13,776 nt of DNA from G963674505 sp964575975 (lineage in GTDB: Bacteria > Desulfobacterota > Desulfobacteria > Desulfobacterales > SKZT01), in contig CAZNTU010000148.1 of NCBI GenBank assembly GCA_964575975.1, positions 1 to 13,776 on the forward strand, given 5' to 3'. The translations under genes were made by a program, and so were the position numbers. The notes beneath the pieces are model-generated. The model saw nothing but the letters and a program-made list of their open reading frames with translations. It was not told where the DNA came from and did no database searches. Positions 8,301 to 13,776 of this stretch are shown one piece after another (the first letter of the stretch is position 1; each line of letters starts with the position of its first letter).

Positions 8301-8742
8301 TCACTGGCCGGCCCGGAAGGCTGAAGCGGCCGGAGTACTTGACGGCCTTTTCCCCGGCGGCGTCGGTCACGGGACAGGCTTCGTAGCATTTCCCGCACAG
8401 GATGCACTGCTTGGGATCGACGAACGTCTGCTCCCTGACAAGATTGACGCTGAACCCTTGCATGTTGTGCTTGATGGCGTTTACCTTCGCCGGAAGAATG
8501 CAATCGATGCCCGAATTCCTCAAGATCCGAAGCATGCCGGGACGATGGGCGTAGTTGAGCCCGACGCCCGAGCGCAGGCGCCATTGGTCGTTGGCAAGCT
8601 TTTTGTCCAAATCGGGGTCGGAATCGACAAGCGAAACGCGAATGCCCATTTCGCCCAGTTTGTTGGTCGCCGCGATGCCCGAAGGCGTGGCGCCGATGAC
8701 GACGACTTTCTGCAATCGCTCCTTGGCGCGTTTCATATTCAT
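5374..8742 (-). CDS. Multidomain FAD/Fe-S oxidoreductase: HdrA-like, GltD/NfnB-like, HdrA-like and ferredoxin parts
   Basis: A 1122-residue cytoplasmic flavoprotein, far longer than plain GltD (about 450-480 residues). Residues 12-125 have a Rossmann start (VVVIGATPSG) and a 4Fe-4S motif (CILCGKCYEACP). Residues 156-207 form the Cys-rich N-terminal domain of glutamate-synthase small subunits (CRESCPLGV, CGRVCTHPCEDAC). Residues 251-550 are the GltD/NfnB-type body: FAD site VIGSGPAGLA, pyridine nucleotide site VIGDGNAAF at 382-390, and YAAGDAVTGP at 522-531. Residues 616-632 are Cys-rich (CLQCGVCSECMQCAEVC). Residues 725-1010 resemble the HdrA N-terminal region (RIGVFVCKCNGSLG, GSCVCCSLGFYCSAC). 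Residues 1051-1095 carry two 4Fe-4S motifs. It likely exchanges electrons between NAD(P)H and ferredoxin. Its ATG overlaps the korC stop (ATGA), implying translational coupling and a role with the Kor enzyme. It is not expected to be a true glutamate synthase subunit, since no GltB is present. Confidence 0.82.
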   Translation of the reverse strand: MNMKRAKERLQKVVVIGATPSGIAATNKLGEMGIRVSLVDSDPDLDKKLANDQWRLRSGVGLNYAHRPGMLRILRNSGIDCILPAKVNAIKHNMQGFSVNLVREQTFVDPKQCILCGKCYEACPVTDAAGEKAVKYSGRFSLPGRPVIDKRRAPLCRESCPLGVNAQGYIALAKAGKYAEALDLIREKNVLPGVCGRVCTHPCEDACRRSELDEAISIRAIKRFLADFGAQNPECNEPKAPAQKLNEKFAVIGSGPAGLAAAAELARHGCGATVFDGEKKAGGLLRYGIGKHRLPEEILDAELAYIEKMGVQFVLSRPVNLSTDLDKLKEDYDGVIVAAGAWRDKRLGVPGEDLDGICGCISFLSKFHRGEATVEKGEKVAVIGDGNAAFDLARTLLRAGADVTLISWFDMDKIPADPEETKAAVEEGAKIVDKSKTVAFEGKNGKLERIATKLTKPGPPDKNGVEWPVVVEESETAYLSFDKAFVAIGQAGALQGCKGIDVNDFGYIDADENSCTSISRIYAAGDAVTGPSTVIRAMAGGKAAAERALFEVCGLEVGKKPPRRPADRDFPAIPADIPTQNRAAVPERQPAGRKDNFSEVSLGFSESQTAYEAQRCLQCGVCSECMQCAEVCGAIGAVQHCQPEIEEVEQAGVVIIADPDMATPVRGEDVIRAYGPKTSKPDVYAMIMRGFSAAAQALDLLGGASMARKGHGVSFSQPDLPLSEDIRIGVFVCKCNGSLGWNAEMDEYVAGLGNQENVVHSEVTTSACTPEGVESIIKTVRDKGLTRLVLGSCVCCSLGFYCSACTDQRSRLKNSLFTATGINSSMVVTRNIRGEALTLLKKDPEKAMNKFVGLMDRSVKAAGKLKSFPSPARNYNFATAIIGDSEATRHCASLLARSGMDVFMFTDGEKPPESVEHYSNVHWFANVSVKEIRGTLGDFDVEISDGEFTRSVHAGAIVLSEKIAKKIEYLHQKGLKSSEIVFSMQQKDVAGVPFFYPGMTNIAGLFVCDPSEIKISDRQKGEAAAVLAAAVMPRGPRKSKGYTVNIDREVCRNCGRCVAVCPYQAITLHENKIGGWYASVDEAFCKGCGNCISVCPSNAADSPYRSQQFFERTLEDILLQAG

Positions 8743-9320
8743 GCTCCCGTGGCGGCCGAGGCTTTCTCCCGACGCGCTTTCAGTTTGGATAGTCCGTAAT
8801 CGTAGCCTTTGTCGAACGCTTTCATGTTCATGCTCTCCGTACCCTTGGGCACGGAGGAAAGGACCGCTTGCTTCGCCGCCTCCTTGGAAACCAGGCCGGT
8901 CACGGACGTGGCGAATCCGATCATGATGATGTTGGCCATCATCTTCCTTCCCAGCTCCTCGGCCATGCGCGTTGCGGGAATCGAGAAATACTCGCGCTCC
9001 TCGTCGGTCTTGACCAGGTCCTTGTCCGTCAGCAGAAAACCTTCCGGCTTGACTTGGTCCTTGTATTTTTCATAGGCCGACTGGGACATGCAGACCAGAA
9101 CGTCCGCGATCTTCACGTATGGATACTGGATGATCTCGTCGGATATGATCACCTGGGCGCAGCATGCGCCGCCCCGGGACTCGGGTCCGTAGGACTGGAC
9201 CAGCGTGCTTTCCTTCTTGTCCCCGAGAGCGGCCGCCTTGCCGATGATGTTACCGGCCAGAACGATCCCCTGGCCCCCGAACCCCGTAACGATGATTTCC
9301 TTCTTCGATTTTTCAGACAT
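8739..9320 (-). CDS. korC: 2-oxoacid:ferredoxin oxidoreductase, gamma subunit
   Basis: The gamma subunit of a CoA- and thiamine-diphosphate-dependent 2-oxoacid:ferredoxin oxidoreductase. Its 193 residues match the usual length. The N-terminus has the family Gly-rich motif GFGGQGIVLAGNIIGKAA (13-30), followed by QSYGPESRGGACCAQV (42-57), both typical of KorC/PorG proteins that help form the CoA-binding part of the enzyme. It starts 6 bases after the korB stop codon with only a weak ribosome site, suggesting coupling to korB translation. It ends in an ATGA overlap with the large flavoprotein gene. The family is certain. The 2-oxoglutarate preference is inferred from subunit arrangement. Confidence 0.9.
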   Translation of the reverse strand: MSEKSKKEIIVTGFGGQGIVLAGNIIGKAAALGDKKESTLVQSYGPESRGGACCAQVIISDEIIQYPYVKIADVLVCMSQSAYEKYKDQVKPEGFLLTDKDLVKTDEEREYFSIPATRMAEELGRKMMANIIMIGFATSVTGLVSKEAAKQAVLSSVPKGTESMNMKAFDKGYDYGLSKLKARREKASAATGA

Positions 9321-9326
9321 ATGGTT

Positions 9327-10187
9327 CTACCCGATTTTGAGTTGTTCGTCGGCCGAGGGTTCCGGCCAGTACATTTTCCGGTACGTCTCGTCGCAGGTGG
9401 GCTTGTCGATTTCCAGGAACTTGCCCAGTACGACGCCCTTGGAGAAGTCGATGTCCGCCTCGGCGGGGTTGGCGCCGTTCTTGATGATCGTGTTCTCCTG
9501 GAACATCTTGAGCATGTTCAGAGGTTTGATCTTGTTCCTGCGCGCGTAGTTGATGGGACACGGGGACAGCACTTCTATGAAGGAGAAGCCCCTTCGCAAA
9601 ATCGCCTCCTGTATGGAGTCGGCGAGATCGCGCGCGTGGAGCATGGTCCAGCGGGCGACGTAGGTCGCGCCGGCCGCGTACGCCAGCAAGGGAAGATTGA
9701 AAGGCGTCTCGGAGTTTCCGGCGAACGTGGTCGCGGTTTTGGCCCCGTGCGGGGTGGTGGCCGCCACCTGCCCGCCCGTCATGCCGTAGGTGAAATTGTT
9801 GATGCAGATCACGGTGAGATCCATGTTGCGTCTGGCCGCGTGAATGAAATGGTTTCCCCCGATGGCGCACAGGTCGCCGTCGCCGCTGAACACGAGCACG
9901 TTCAAGTCCGGCCGGGCCATCTTGATTCCCGTCGCGAACGGGATGGCCCTTCCGTGGGTGGTGTGGAACGAGTCGATGTTGATGTATCCGGCCCCGCGTC
10001 CCGAACAGCCGATGCCGGAGACCATGGTGAATTGGTTGTAGTCGATCCCGGTTCGCTTGATGGCGGTCAGGCACGAGGCGAACACGGAGCCGGCGCCGCA
10101 TCCGGAACACCAGATGTGCGGAAGACGGTCCATGCGGATGATGTCTTCCAGCGGATGGGTTGGATTCGAATCAGCGGCCTTTTTCAT
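9327..10187 (-). CDS. korB: 2-oxoacid:ferredoxin oxidoreductase, beta subunit (ThDP and 4Fe-4S binding)
   Basis: The catalytic beta subunit, 286 residues. It binds thiamine diphosphate and a 4Fe-4S cluster and passes electrons from the 2-oxoacid to ferredoxin. The N-terminus shows WCSGCG (Cys27, Cys30), with Cys61 (GCSGRG) and Cys210 (SPCPINY). The spacing of these four cysteines is close to the cluster ligands of the archaeal OFOR beta subunit. The ThDP-Mg motif runs from GDGD (102-105) to NN at 130-131, followed by TYGMTGGQ. The start overlaps the korA stop (ATGA at 10184-10187), so the two should be made in equal amounts. No domain is missing. Confidence 0.93.
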   Translation of the reverse strand: MKKAADSNPTHPLEDIIRMDRLPHIWCSGCGAGSVFASCLTAIKRTGIDYNQFTMVSGIGCSGRGAGYINIDSFHTTHGRAIPFATGIKMARPDLNVLVFSGDGDLCAIGGNHFIHAARRNMDLTVICINNFTYGMTGGQVAATTPHGAKTATTFAGNSETPFNLPLLAYAAGATYVARWTMLHARDLADSIQEAILRRGFSFIEVLSPCPINYARRNKIKPLNMLKMFQENTIIKNGANPAEADIDFSKGVVLGKFLEIDKPTCDETYRKMYWPEPSADEQLKIG

Positions 10188-11329
10188 CGGAAAGCCTCCT
10201 TCAGGGTTTTAATGACGTCGTCCGGGGGAATGATCGCTCCGCCCGGATGCCCGACTCCCACGGAGGGGGTCGATCCGGCGCATCGCTGCACTTCCCGGCA
10301 AATCTGGCCCATGTTGATCTCGACGGTCACGAAGCCTTTCGCTTTCTTGGCGAGTTCCCGCACGACCTTTTCCGGGAAGGGCCAGACCGTGATCAGGCGC
10401 AAGAGACCGGCCTTGATCCCCTCTTTCCGGGCGTCGTCCACCGCCGTGTAGCTCGTGCGCGCCGAAACGCCGTAGGAAACGATCACGTACTCGGCGTCAT
10501 CGAGCATGTACCCGTCGGTCATAATGATGTCGTCCAGGTTGTTCCTGATTTTCCCCAGCAGCCGGGTGATCATTTCCTTCTGCGTGTCCACGGACATGAC
10601 CGGGTATCCCCGCTCGTCGTGGGTGAGGCCGGTGACATGCACCTTGTAGCCGTCCCCGATGGCGGGCATGGGGCACACGCCGTTGGGTCCCGGCTTGAAG
10701 GGTTTGAAGCCGGCTTTCTTGCCGGTGGGTTTCTGGCGGGAAACGGTCTTGATTTTCTTGGCGTCGGGAATCACGACCTTCTCGCTCATGTGCCCGACGA
10801 TCTCGTCCGACATGATCAGGACCGGCGTGCGGTAGGTTTCGCTAAGGTTGAACGCCGTGATGGTCAGGTCGAACATTTCCTGGGGCGAGGACGGCGCGAT
10901 GGCGATGATTTCGTAGTCGCCGTGGGAGCCCCACCGGGCCTGCATCATGTCGGACTGGGAGCCTTGGGTGGGAAGTCCGGTGGAAGGACCCGCCCTTTGG
11001 ACGTTCACCACCACGCAGGGGGTTTCCGTTACTACCGCCAGACCCATGGTTTCCATCATAAGGCTGAACCCGGGACCGGAGGTGGCCGTCATGGTCTTGG
11101 CCCCGGTCCACGCCGCTCCCAATATGGAAGTCATGGCCGCGATCTCGTCCTCCATCTGGATGTACGTTCCGCCGACATCGGGAAGCCTTTCCGAAATCCG
11201 CTCCGCCACTTCGGTCGCGGGCGTGATGGGATACCCGCCGAAAAATTTGCAGCCCGCCGCTATCGCGCCCTCGGCGCAGGCGAAATCCCCGTTCATGAAA
11301 AACTCGCCGGTGAGTACCTGTGGTTTCAT
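10184..11329 (-). CDS. korA: 2-oxoacid:ferredoxin oxidoreductase, alpha subunit
   Basis: The alpha subunit, 381 residues, with the pyrimidine-binding and transketolase-C-like domains of the family. Residues 31-45 (GGYPITPATEVAERI) and 58-66 (QMEDEIAAM) form the characteristic motifs; the Glu in the latter region is expected to activate thiamine diphosphate. TSGPGFSLMMET (83-94) and QRAGPSTGLPTQGSQSD (111-127) are also family hallmarks. The length and the lack of a fused gamma domain fit KorA/VorB-type enzymes rather than one-chain pyruvate oxidoreductase. In anaerobes with a complete TCA cycle this enzyme interconverts 2-oxoglutarate and succinyl-CoA. Substrate assignment is inferred; a branched-chain 2-oxoacid is possible. 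The gene lies 48 bases after korD. Confidence 0.92.
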   Translation of the reverse strand: MKPQVLTGEFFMNGDFACAEGAIAAGCKFFGGYPITPATEVAERISERLPDVGGTYIQMEDEIAAMTSILGAAWTGAKTMTATSGPGFSLMMETMGLAVVTETPCVVVNVQRAGPSTGLPTQGSQSDMMQARWGSHGDYEIIAIAPSSPQEMFDLTITAFNLSETYRTPVLIMSDEIVGHMSEKVVIPDAKKIKTVSRQKPTGKKAGFKPFKPGPNGVCPMPAIGDGYKVHVTGLTHDERGYPVMSVDTQKEMITRLLGKIRNNLDDIIMTDGYMLDDAEYVIVSYGVSARTSYTAVDDARKEGIKAGLLRLITVWPFPEKVVRELAKKAKGFVTVEINMGQICREVQRCAGSTPSVGVGHPGGAIIPPDDVIKTLKEAFR

Positions 11330-11377
11330 TGTCCCTCTTCGGATATATATAAATAGGTATGGTGGTCGATCTTGGTT

Positions 11378-11635
11378 TTAATCGGAAGCCTCGACCGAGA
11401 AGATGGCGAATTCCGGACAGAGAAGCTCGCAATAGTGGCAGTTCAGACAGTCGTCGGACTTGACCACCGGGGGATGGTACCCCTTGGAATTGTATCCCTT
11501 GGAAAATTCCAGAACTTCCCTCGGACAATATTCGATGCAATATCCGCAACCCTTGCACCGCTCGGAAATGATATGAACCACCCCCCGAGCGACCTGAATT
11601 TCGTTCGAATCCAATGGAACCCGCCAGTATTTCAT
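11378..11635 (-). CDS. korD: 2-oxoacid:ferredoxin oxidoreductase, delta (ferredoxin-like) subunit
   Basis: An 85-residue protein with two classical 4Fe-4S motifs: CKGCGYCIEYCP (Cys27, 30, 33, 37) and CLNCHYCELLCP (Cys63, 66, 69, 73). It is the electron-exit subunit of the Kor complex, passing electrons from KorB to free ferredoxin or to an associated partner. It is the first gene of the korDABC order commonly seen for these enzymes. A good Shine-Dalgarno (GAGGAAAGG) precedes the ATG at 11635. The gene is complete and is the promoter-proximal gene of the minus-strand block. Confidence 0.93.
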   Translation of the reverse strand: MKYWRVPLDSNEIQVARGVVHIISERCKGCGYCIEYCPREVLEFSKGYNSKGYHPPVVKSDDCLNCHYCELLCPEFAIFSVEASD

Positions 11636-11810
11636 AGACCTTTCCTCGAAAATGGTTGTCTGCGCCGCAAGAAATTCGGCGATGAAAGAGTTTCTCTATT
11701 AAAAATTCGGAAAAAAATCAACAGAAATGATTGCACGATCCGAAAATCGGCGGGACACCCCGCCTTTTTGGCGAGGGGTTTCATATCGACAGGAATTCGG
11801 ATTATCGATT
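11636..11810 (-). promoter_or_regulatory. korD upstream region with two mutually exclusive hairpins
   Basis: This gap between korD and the IS21-type element must hold the promoter of the minus-strand block unless that lies inside the element. I find no convincing -35/-10 pair. It contains overlapping inverted repeats. GGCGGG-ACAC-CCCGCC (11749-11764) is followed by TTTTT on the + strand and so is a terminator-like signal there. CCCCGCC (11758-11764) can instead pair with GGCGAGGGG (11770-11778) across the T-run. In the korD leader RNA the two folds compete for the same arm, as in attenuators. The function is unproven. Confidence 0.4.
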
Positions 11811-13721
11811 TGTCGTCTGATCGCTCAATATATAATGAAATATTATAATCCAAATTATTAACCATTATCGGAGGAAAGGAGAATTCTGAAGGTGGATCAA
11901 TACGATTTTATAAGGGCAAGTTTTCGGGTTTACGGCAAAAAGGTCAAACAGATCGCCAGGGAAACGGGTCATTCAAAAAACACAATCAAAAAGATCCTCG
12001 GAGGTGAATACGAAGTATACAAAAAAAGGGACAACCAGCCTTTCCCCGTTCTCGAGCCCTATCTCGGCATCATCGAAAAACGGCTCGAAGGCGACCGGGA
12101 AAGCCCGAGGAAGCAGCGGCATACGGCGGTCAGAATTTACAACCGTCTCGGGACGGAACACGGTTTCAAGGGCGCCGAGAGCACCGTGCGCCGATACGTG
12201 CGCCAAGCCAAGATGCGATTGGGTCTGGACGGCCGACGGGCCTTCGTTCCCTGCGATCCGGAAGCCGGAATCGAAGCCGAATCCGACTGGGGGAGTTGCC
12301 TGGCGATCGTCGGCGGACAAACGAAACGGTTGAAGTTTTTTTGCATGCGCTCGAAATTCTCGGGCAAGCATTTCGTCCGTCGCTATCCCTGCGAGCGCCA
12401 GCAGACCTTGTTCGACGGACACATCAGGGCGTTTTCCTTCTTCGGGGGAGGTCTTCCCCGCGCTGGTCTACGACAATCTGTCGACGGCGGTGCAAAAGAT
12501 ATTCAGGGGAAAAAAGCGGGAGCTTCGGGAATCCTACGACAAGTTCCGGGCCTACTACAATTTCAGACCCGTGTTCCGCGACGCCGGGCAGGGCCACGAG
12601 AAAGGCGGCGTGGAAGGTCTGGTGGGCTACGCCAGGCGCAACTACATGGTCCCCGTCCCGGAAGCGGACAGCCTGGAACAAATCAACGAGCGGCTTCTGG
12701 CGTCGTGCACGGCCTACGGGGAGCGTCGGATCGCCGGAAGGGAGCGGACGGTAAACGAGCTGTACGAGCAAGAAAAAAGCCGTTTGATTTCGTTGCCGAA
12801 TCCGCCGTTCGGCAATCTCCGGACGGCGACCGGCAAGATCGACAAGTACTCTACGATCATTGTCGACAAGAACAGGTACTCGGCGCCGACGCGATACGCG
12901 CACTGCAAGGCCAGCGTGGTCCTGCGCGTGGATCGGGTGGAGATTTTCCACGAAAACAAGAAGATCGCCTCCCACAGTCGGCTTTTCGGCAACAATCAGT
13001 GGAGTCTCGATCCGGACCATTACCTGGAACTGATCCGGCAACGGCCCCAGTCCTTTTACTCGGCGCGCCCCATCCGGCAATGGCGCGGCAGCTGGCCCGA
13101 TTGCCTGGAGCGGCTGTTGGAGCTGTTCGTAAAAAAGCAGGGGGAAACGAAAGGGATAAAGGAATTCGTCTCCGTATTGATGCTGTACAAGGATCACGAC
13201 GCCAAAGACATCGAATCGGCCGCGGAAAAGGCTCTCGAGGCAAACGCCGGCTCCGGCGACGCGGTCAGGCATATTTTGACAAGCGCAAGAGGCCAAGCGG
13301 CCGATTTCGGTTCCCTGGAAAACTGGCGGACGCTTCCGCCTCCGGACGTCTCCGTCTACAGCCAGATCGGAGGCGCGCCATGAACGCCGGAATGAACGCC
13401 TTGCTGGCGGAGAACCCGAAGACCCTGAAGCTGTCGGCCATGAAGCGGGATTTGGAAGGCCATATTCGCCTGGCCGCGCAGGACAAACTGGGATACGACG
13501 AATTTCTGCTCAACTTGACGGAAACCGAGGTCCTGGCCCGCCAGGAGAACGGATATAAAAGGAGACTTGCCGAGGCCAGATTTCCATTGGTCAAACCCCT
13601 CGAGACGTTCGATTTCGGAGCGGCTCCGGACCTGGACGCGCGGTTGATAAAAGAGCTGTCCGGATGCGACTACGCGAAGAAATCCCGCAACGTGATTTTC
13701 ATGGGCAAAAGCGGCACCGGG
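11811..13721 (+). mobile_element. IS21-type insertion sequence, decayed and interrupted
   Basis: This is defined by an istA-like gene followed, with an ATGA overlap, by the start of istB, the hallmark layout of IS21 elements. The left boundary is uncertain; a TGT at 11811-11813 is one candidate because IS21 ends start with TG, but the internal end repeats were not found. The element ends abruptly in istB at about 13721, so its right part is missing or displaced. With istA frameshifted and istB cut in the P-loop, it should not move by itself. Confidence 0.6.
11892..13383 (+). pseudogene. istA: IS21-type transposase IstA, broken by a one-base frameshift
   Basis: A conceptual IstA of 496 residues once one extra base is removed, a normal length for the family. 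Part one, from GTG 11892 with GGAGG/AAGGAG sites just upstream, has an N-terminal helix-turn-helix (KKVKQIARETGHSKNTIKKI, about 16-35) and the first catalytic Asp (SDWGS, Asp132). At 12444-12451 (GGGGGAGG) the frame moves by +1. Without the extra base the protein continues FFGGVFPALVYDNLSTAVQK, which carries the second catalytic Asp. Part two then runs in frame 1 to TGA 13383 and contains GHEKGGVEGLVGYARRN with the catalytic Glu. All three acidic residues are thus present but in two frames. It could be a sequencing error in a G-rich run; a programmed shift is not usual within IS21 istA. Confidence 0.82.
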
Positions 13722-13748
13722 AATTATGTAAAGCTTTTGATTATGTAA
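13380..13748 (+). pseudogene. istB: IS21-type helper ATPase IstB, truncated in the Walker A motif
   Basis: Begins at ATG 13380, overlapping the istA stop (ATGA). The first 114 residues are a normal IstB N-terminus: the KTLKLSAMKRDLE region, a helical NGYKRRLAEARFP segment, and RNVIFMGKSGTG entering the P-loop. The next residues should be K-T/S, completing the nucleotide-binding motif. Instead the frame reads NYVKLLIM and stops at 13748. Usual IstB length is about 250 residues, so over half is missing. Homology ends at about 13721, where sequence with a 17-bp tandem repeat begins. This points to an insertion or a recombination joint at the P-loop codons. Confidence 0.82.
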
Positions 13749-13750
13749 AG
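13723..13750. repeat. Tandem ATTATGTAAAG repeats at the istB break point
   Basis: ATTATGTAAAG occurs at 13723-13733 and 13740-13750, giving a period of 17 bases. The first copy starts right at the point where istB homology ends. Short subterminal direct repeats of this type are typical of transposon ends, where they bind a transposase or recombinase. The rest of the element would lie beyond the window, so its type cannot be named. Confidence 0.7.
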
Positions 13751-13776
13751 TTGCCGGAACATCGCGTGTGGTTGCA

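Noticed and set aside
6592..8799. Long + strand ORFs at 6592-8799, 8868-10451 and 10160-11356
   Set aside because: All lie opposite clear flavoprotein or kor genes and show no family motifs. They are shadow frames.
11632..11865. 77-residue minus-strand ORF before korD
   Set aside because: It covers AT-rich leader sequence with hairpins, matches no family I know, and shows no clear ribosome site. Its small overlap with korD is likely chance.
12444..12451. Programmed frameshift making full IstA
   Set aside because: IS21 elements normally express istA from one uninterrupted frame, and the G-rich site lacks a standard slippery heptamer or a clear downstream stimulator. A mutation or read error is simpler.

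Overview
The window reads as a strictly anaerobic bacterium, most plausibly a sulfate-reducing or syntrophic member of the Desulfobacterota (former Deltaproteobacteria). This is inferred from gene content: HdrA and HdrB/D-type proteins fused to MvhD domains, a four-subunit ferredoxin-linked 2-oxoacid oxidoreductase, and an HdrA that appears to carry selenocysteine. Coding regions are GC-rich and intergenic gaps are AT-rich. No rRNA, tRNA or CRISPR array was seen.

Layout: (1) 1-249, the C-terminal end of an IS5-type transposase (+ strand), then a gene-free stretch with a terminator at 463-496. (2) 570-11635, a single-direction block (all - strand), in transcription order: korD, korA, korB, korC, a 1122-residue multidomain FAD/Fe-S oxidoreductase, a small GNAT acetyltransferase, an MvhD-HdrC-HdrB fusion (HdrD-like), and HdrA-MvhD. 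(3) 11870-13776, an IS21-type element (+ strand) with a frameshifted istA and an istB broken inside its P-loop by other DNA that carries a 17-bp tandem repeat.

The main point is that hdrA looks like two ORFs (2361-2990 and 570-2345) split by one in-frame TGA. The TGA sits exactly where HdrA proteins have a conserved Cys (motif DCSxC-IL-PKM). Twenty nucleotides downstream is a perfect 7-bp hairpin with a GGTC loop, the loop sequence of the E. coli fdhF SECIS. I therefore annotate one 806-residue selenoprotein with Sec210, not two genes or a pseudogene.

Working model (inference): KorDABC oxidises a 2-oxoacid, probably 2-oxoglutarate, to acyl-CoA and reduced ferredoxin, or runs in reverse. The GltD/HdrA-like chimera, whose gene overlaps korC, links that ferredoxin to NAD(P)H. 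The HdrA-MvhD and MvhD-HdrD proteins form a soluble flavin-based bifurcating or confurcating module acting on an unidentified disulfide or thiol partner. Two non-coding inverted-repeat structures lie between the genes of the block: a heptamer array at 3027-3222 and a MITE-like palindrome at 5264-5367. IS elements flank the block on both sides.
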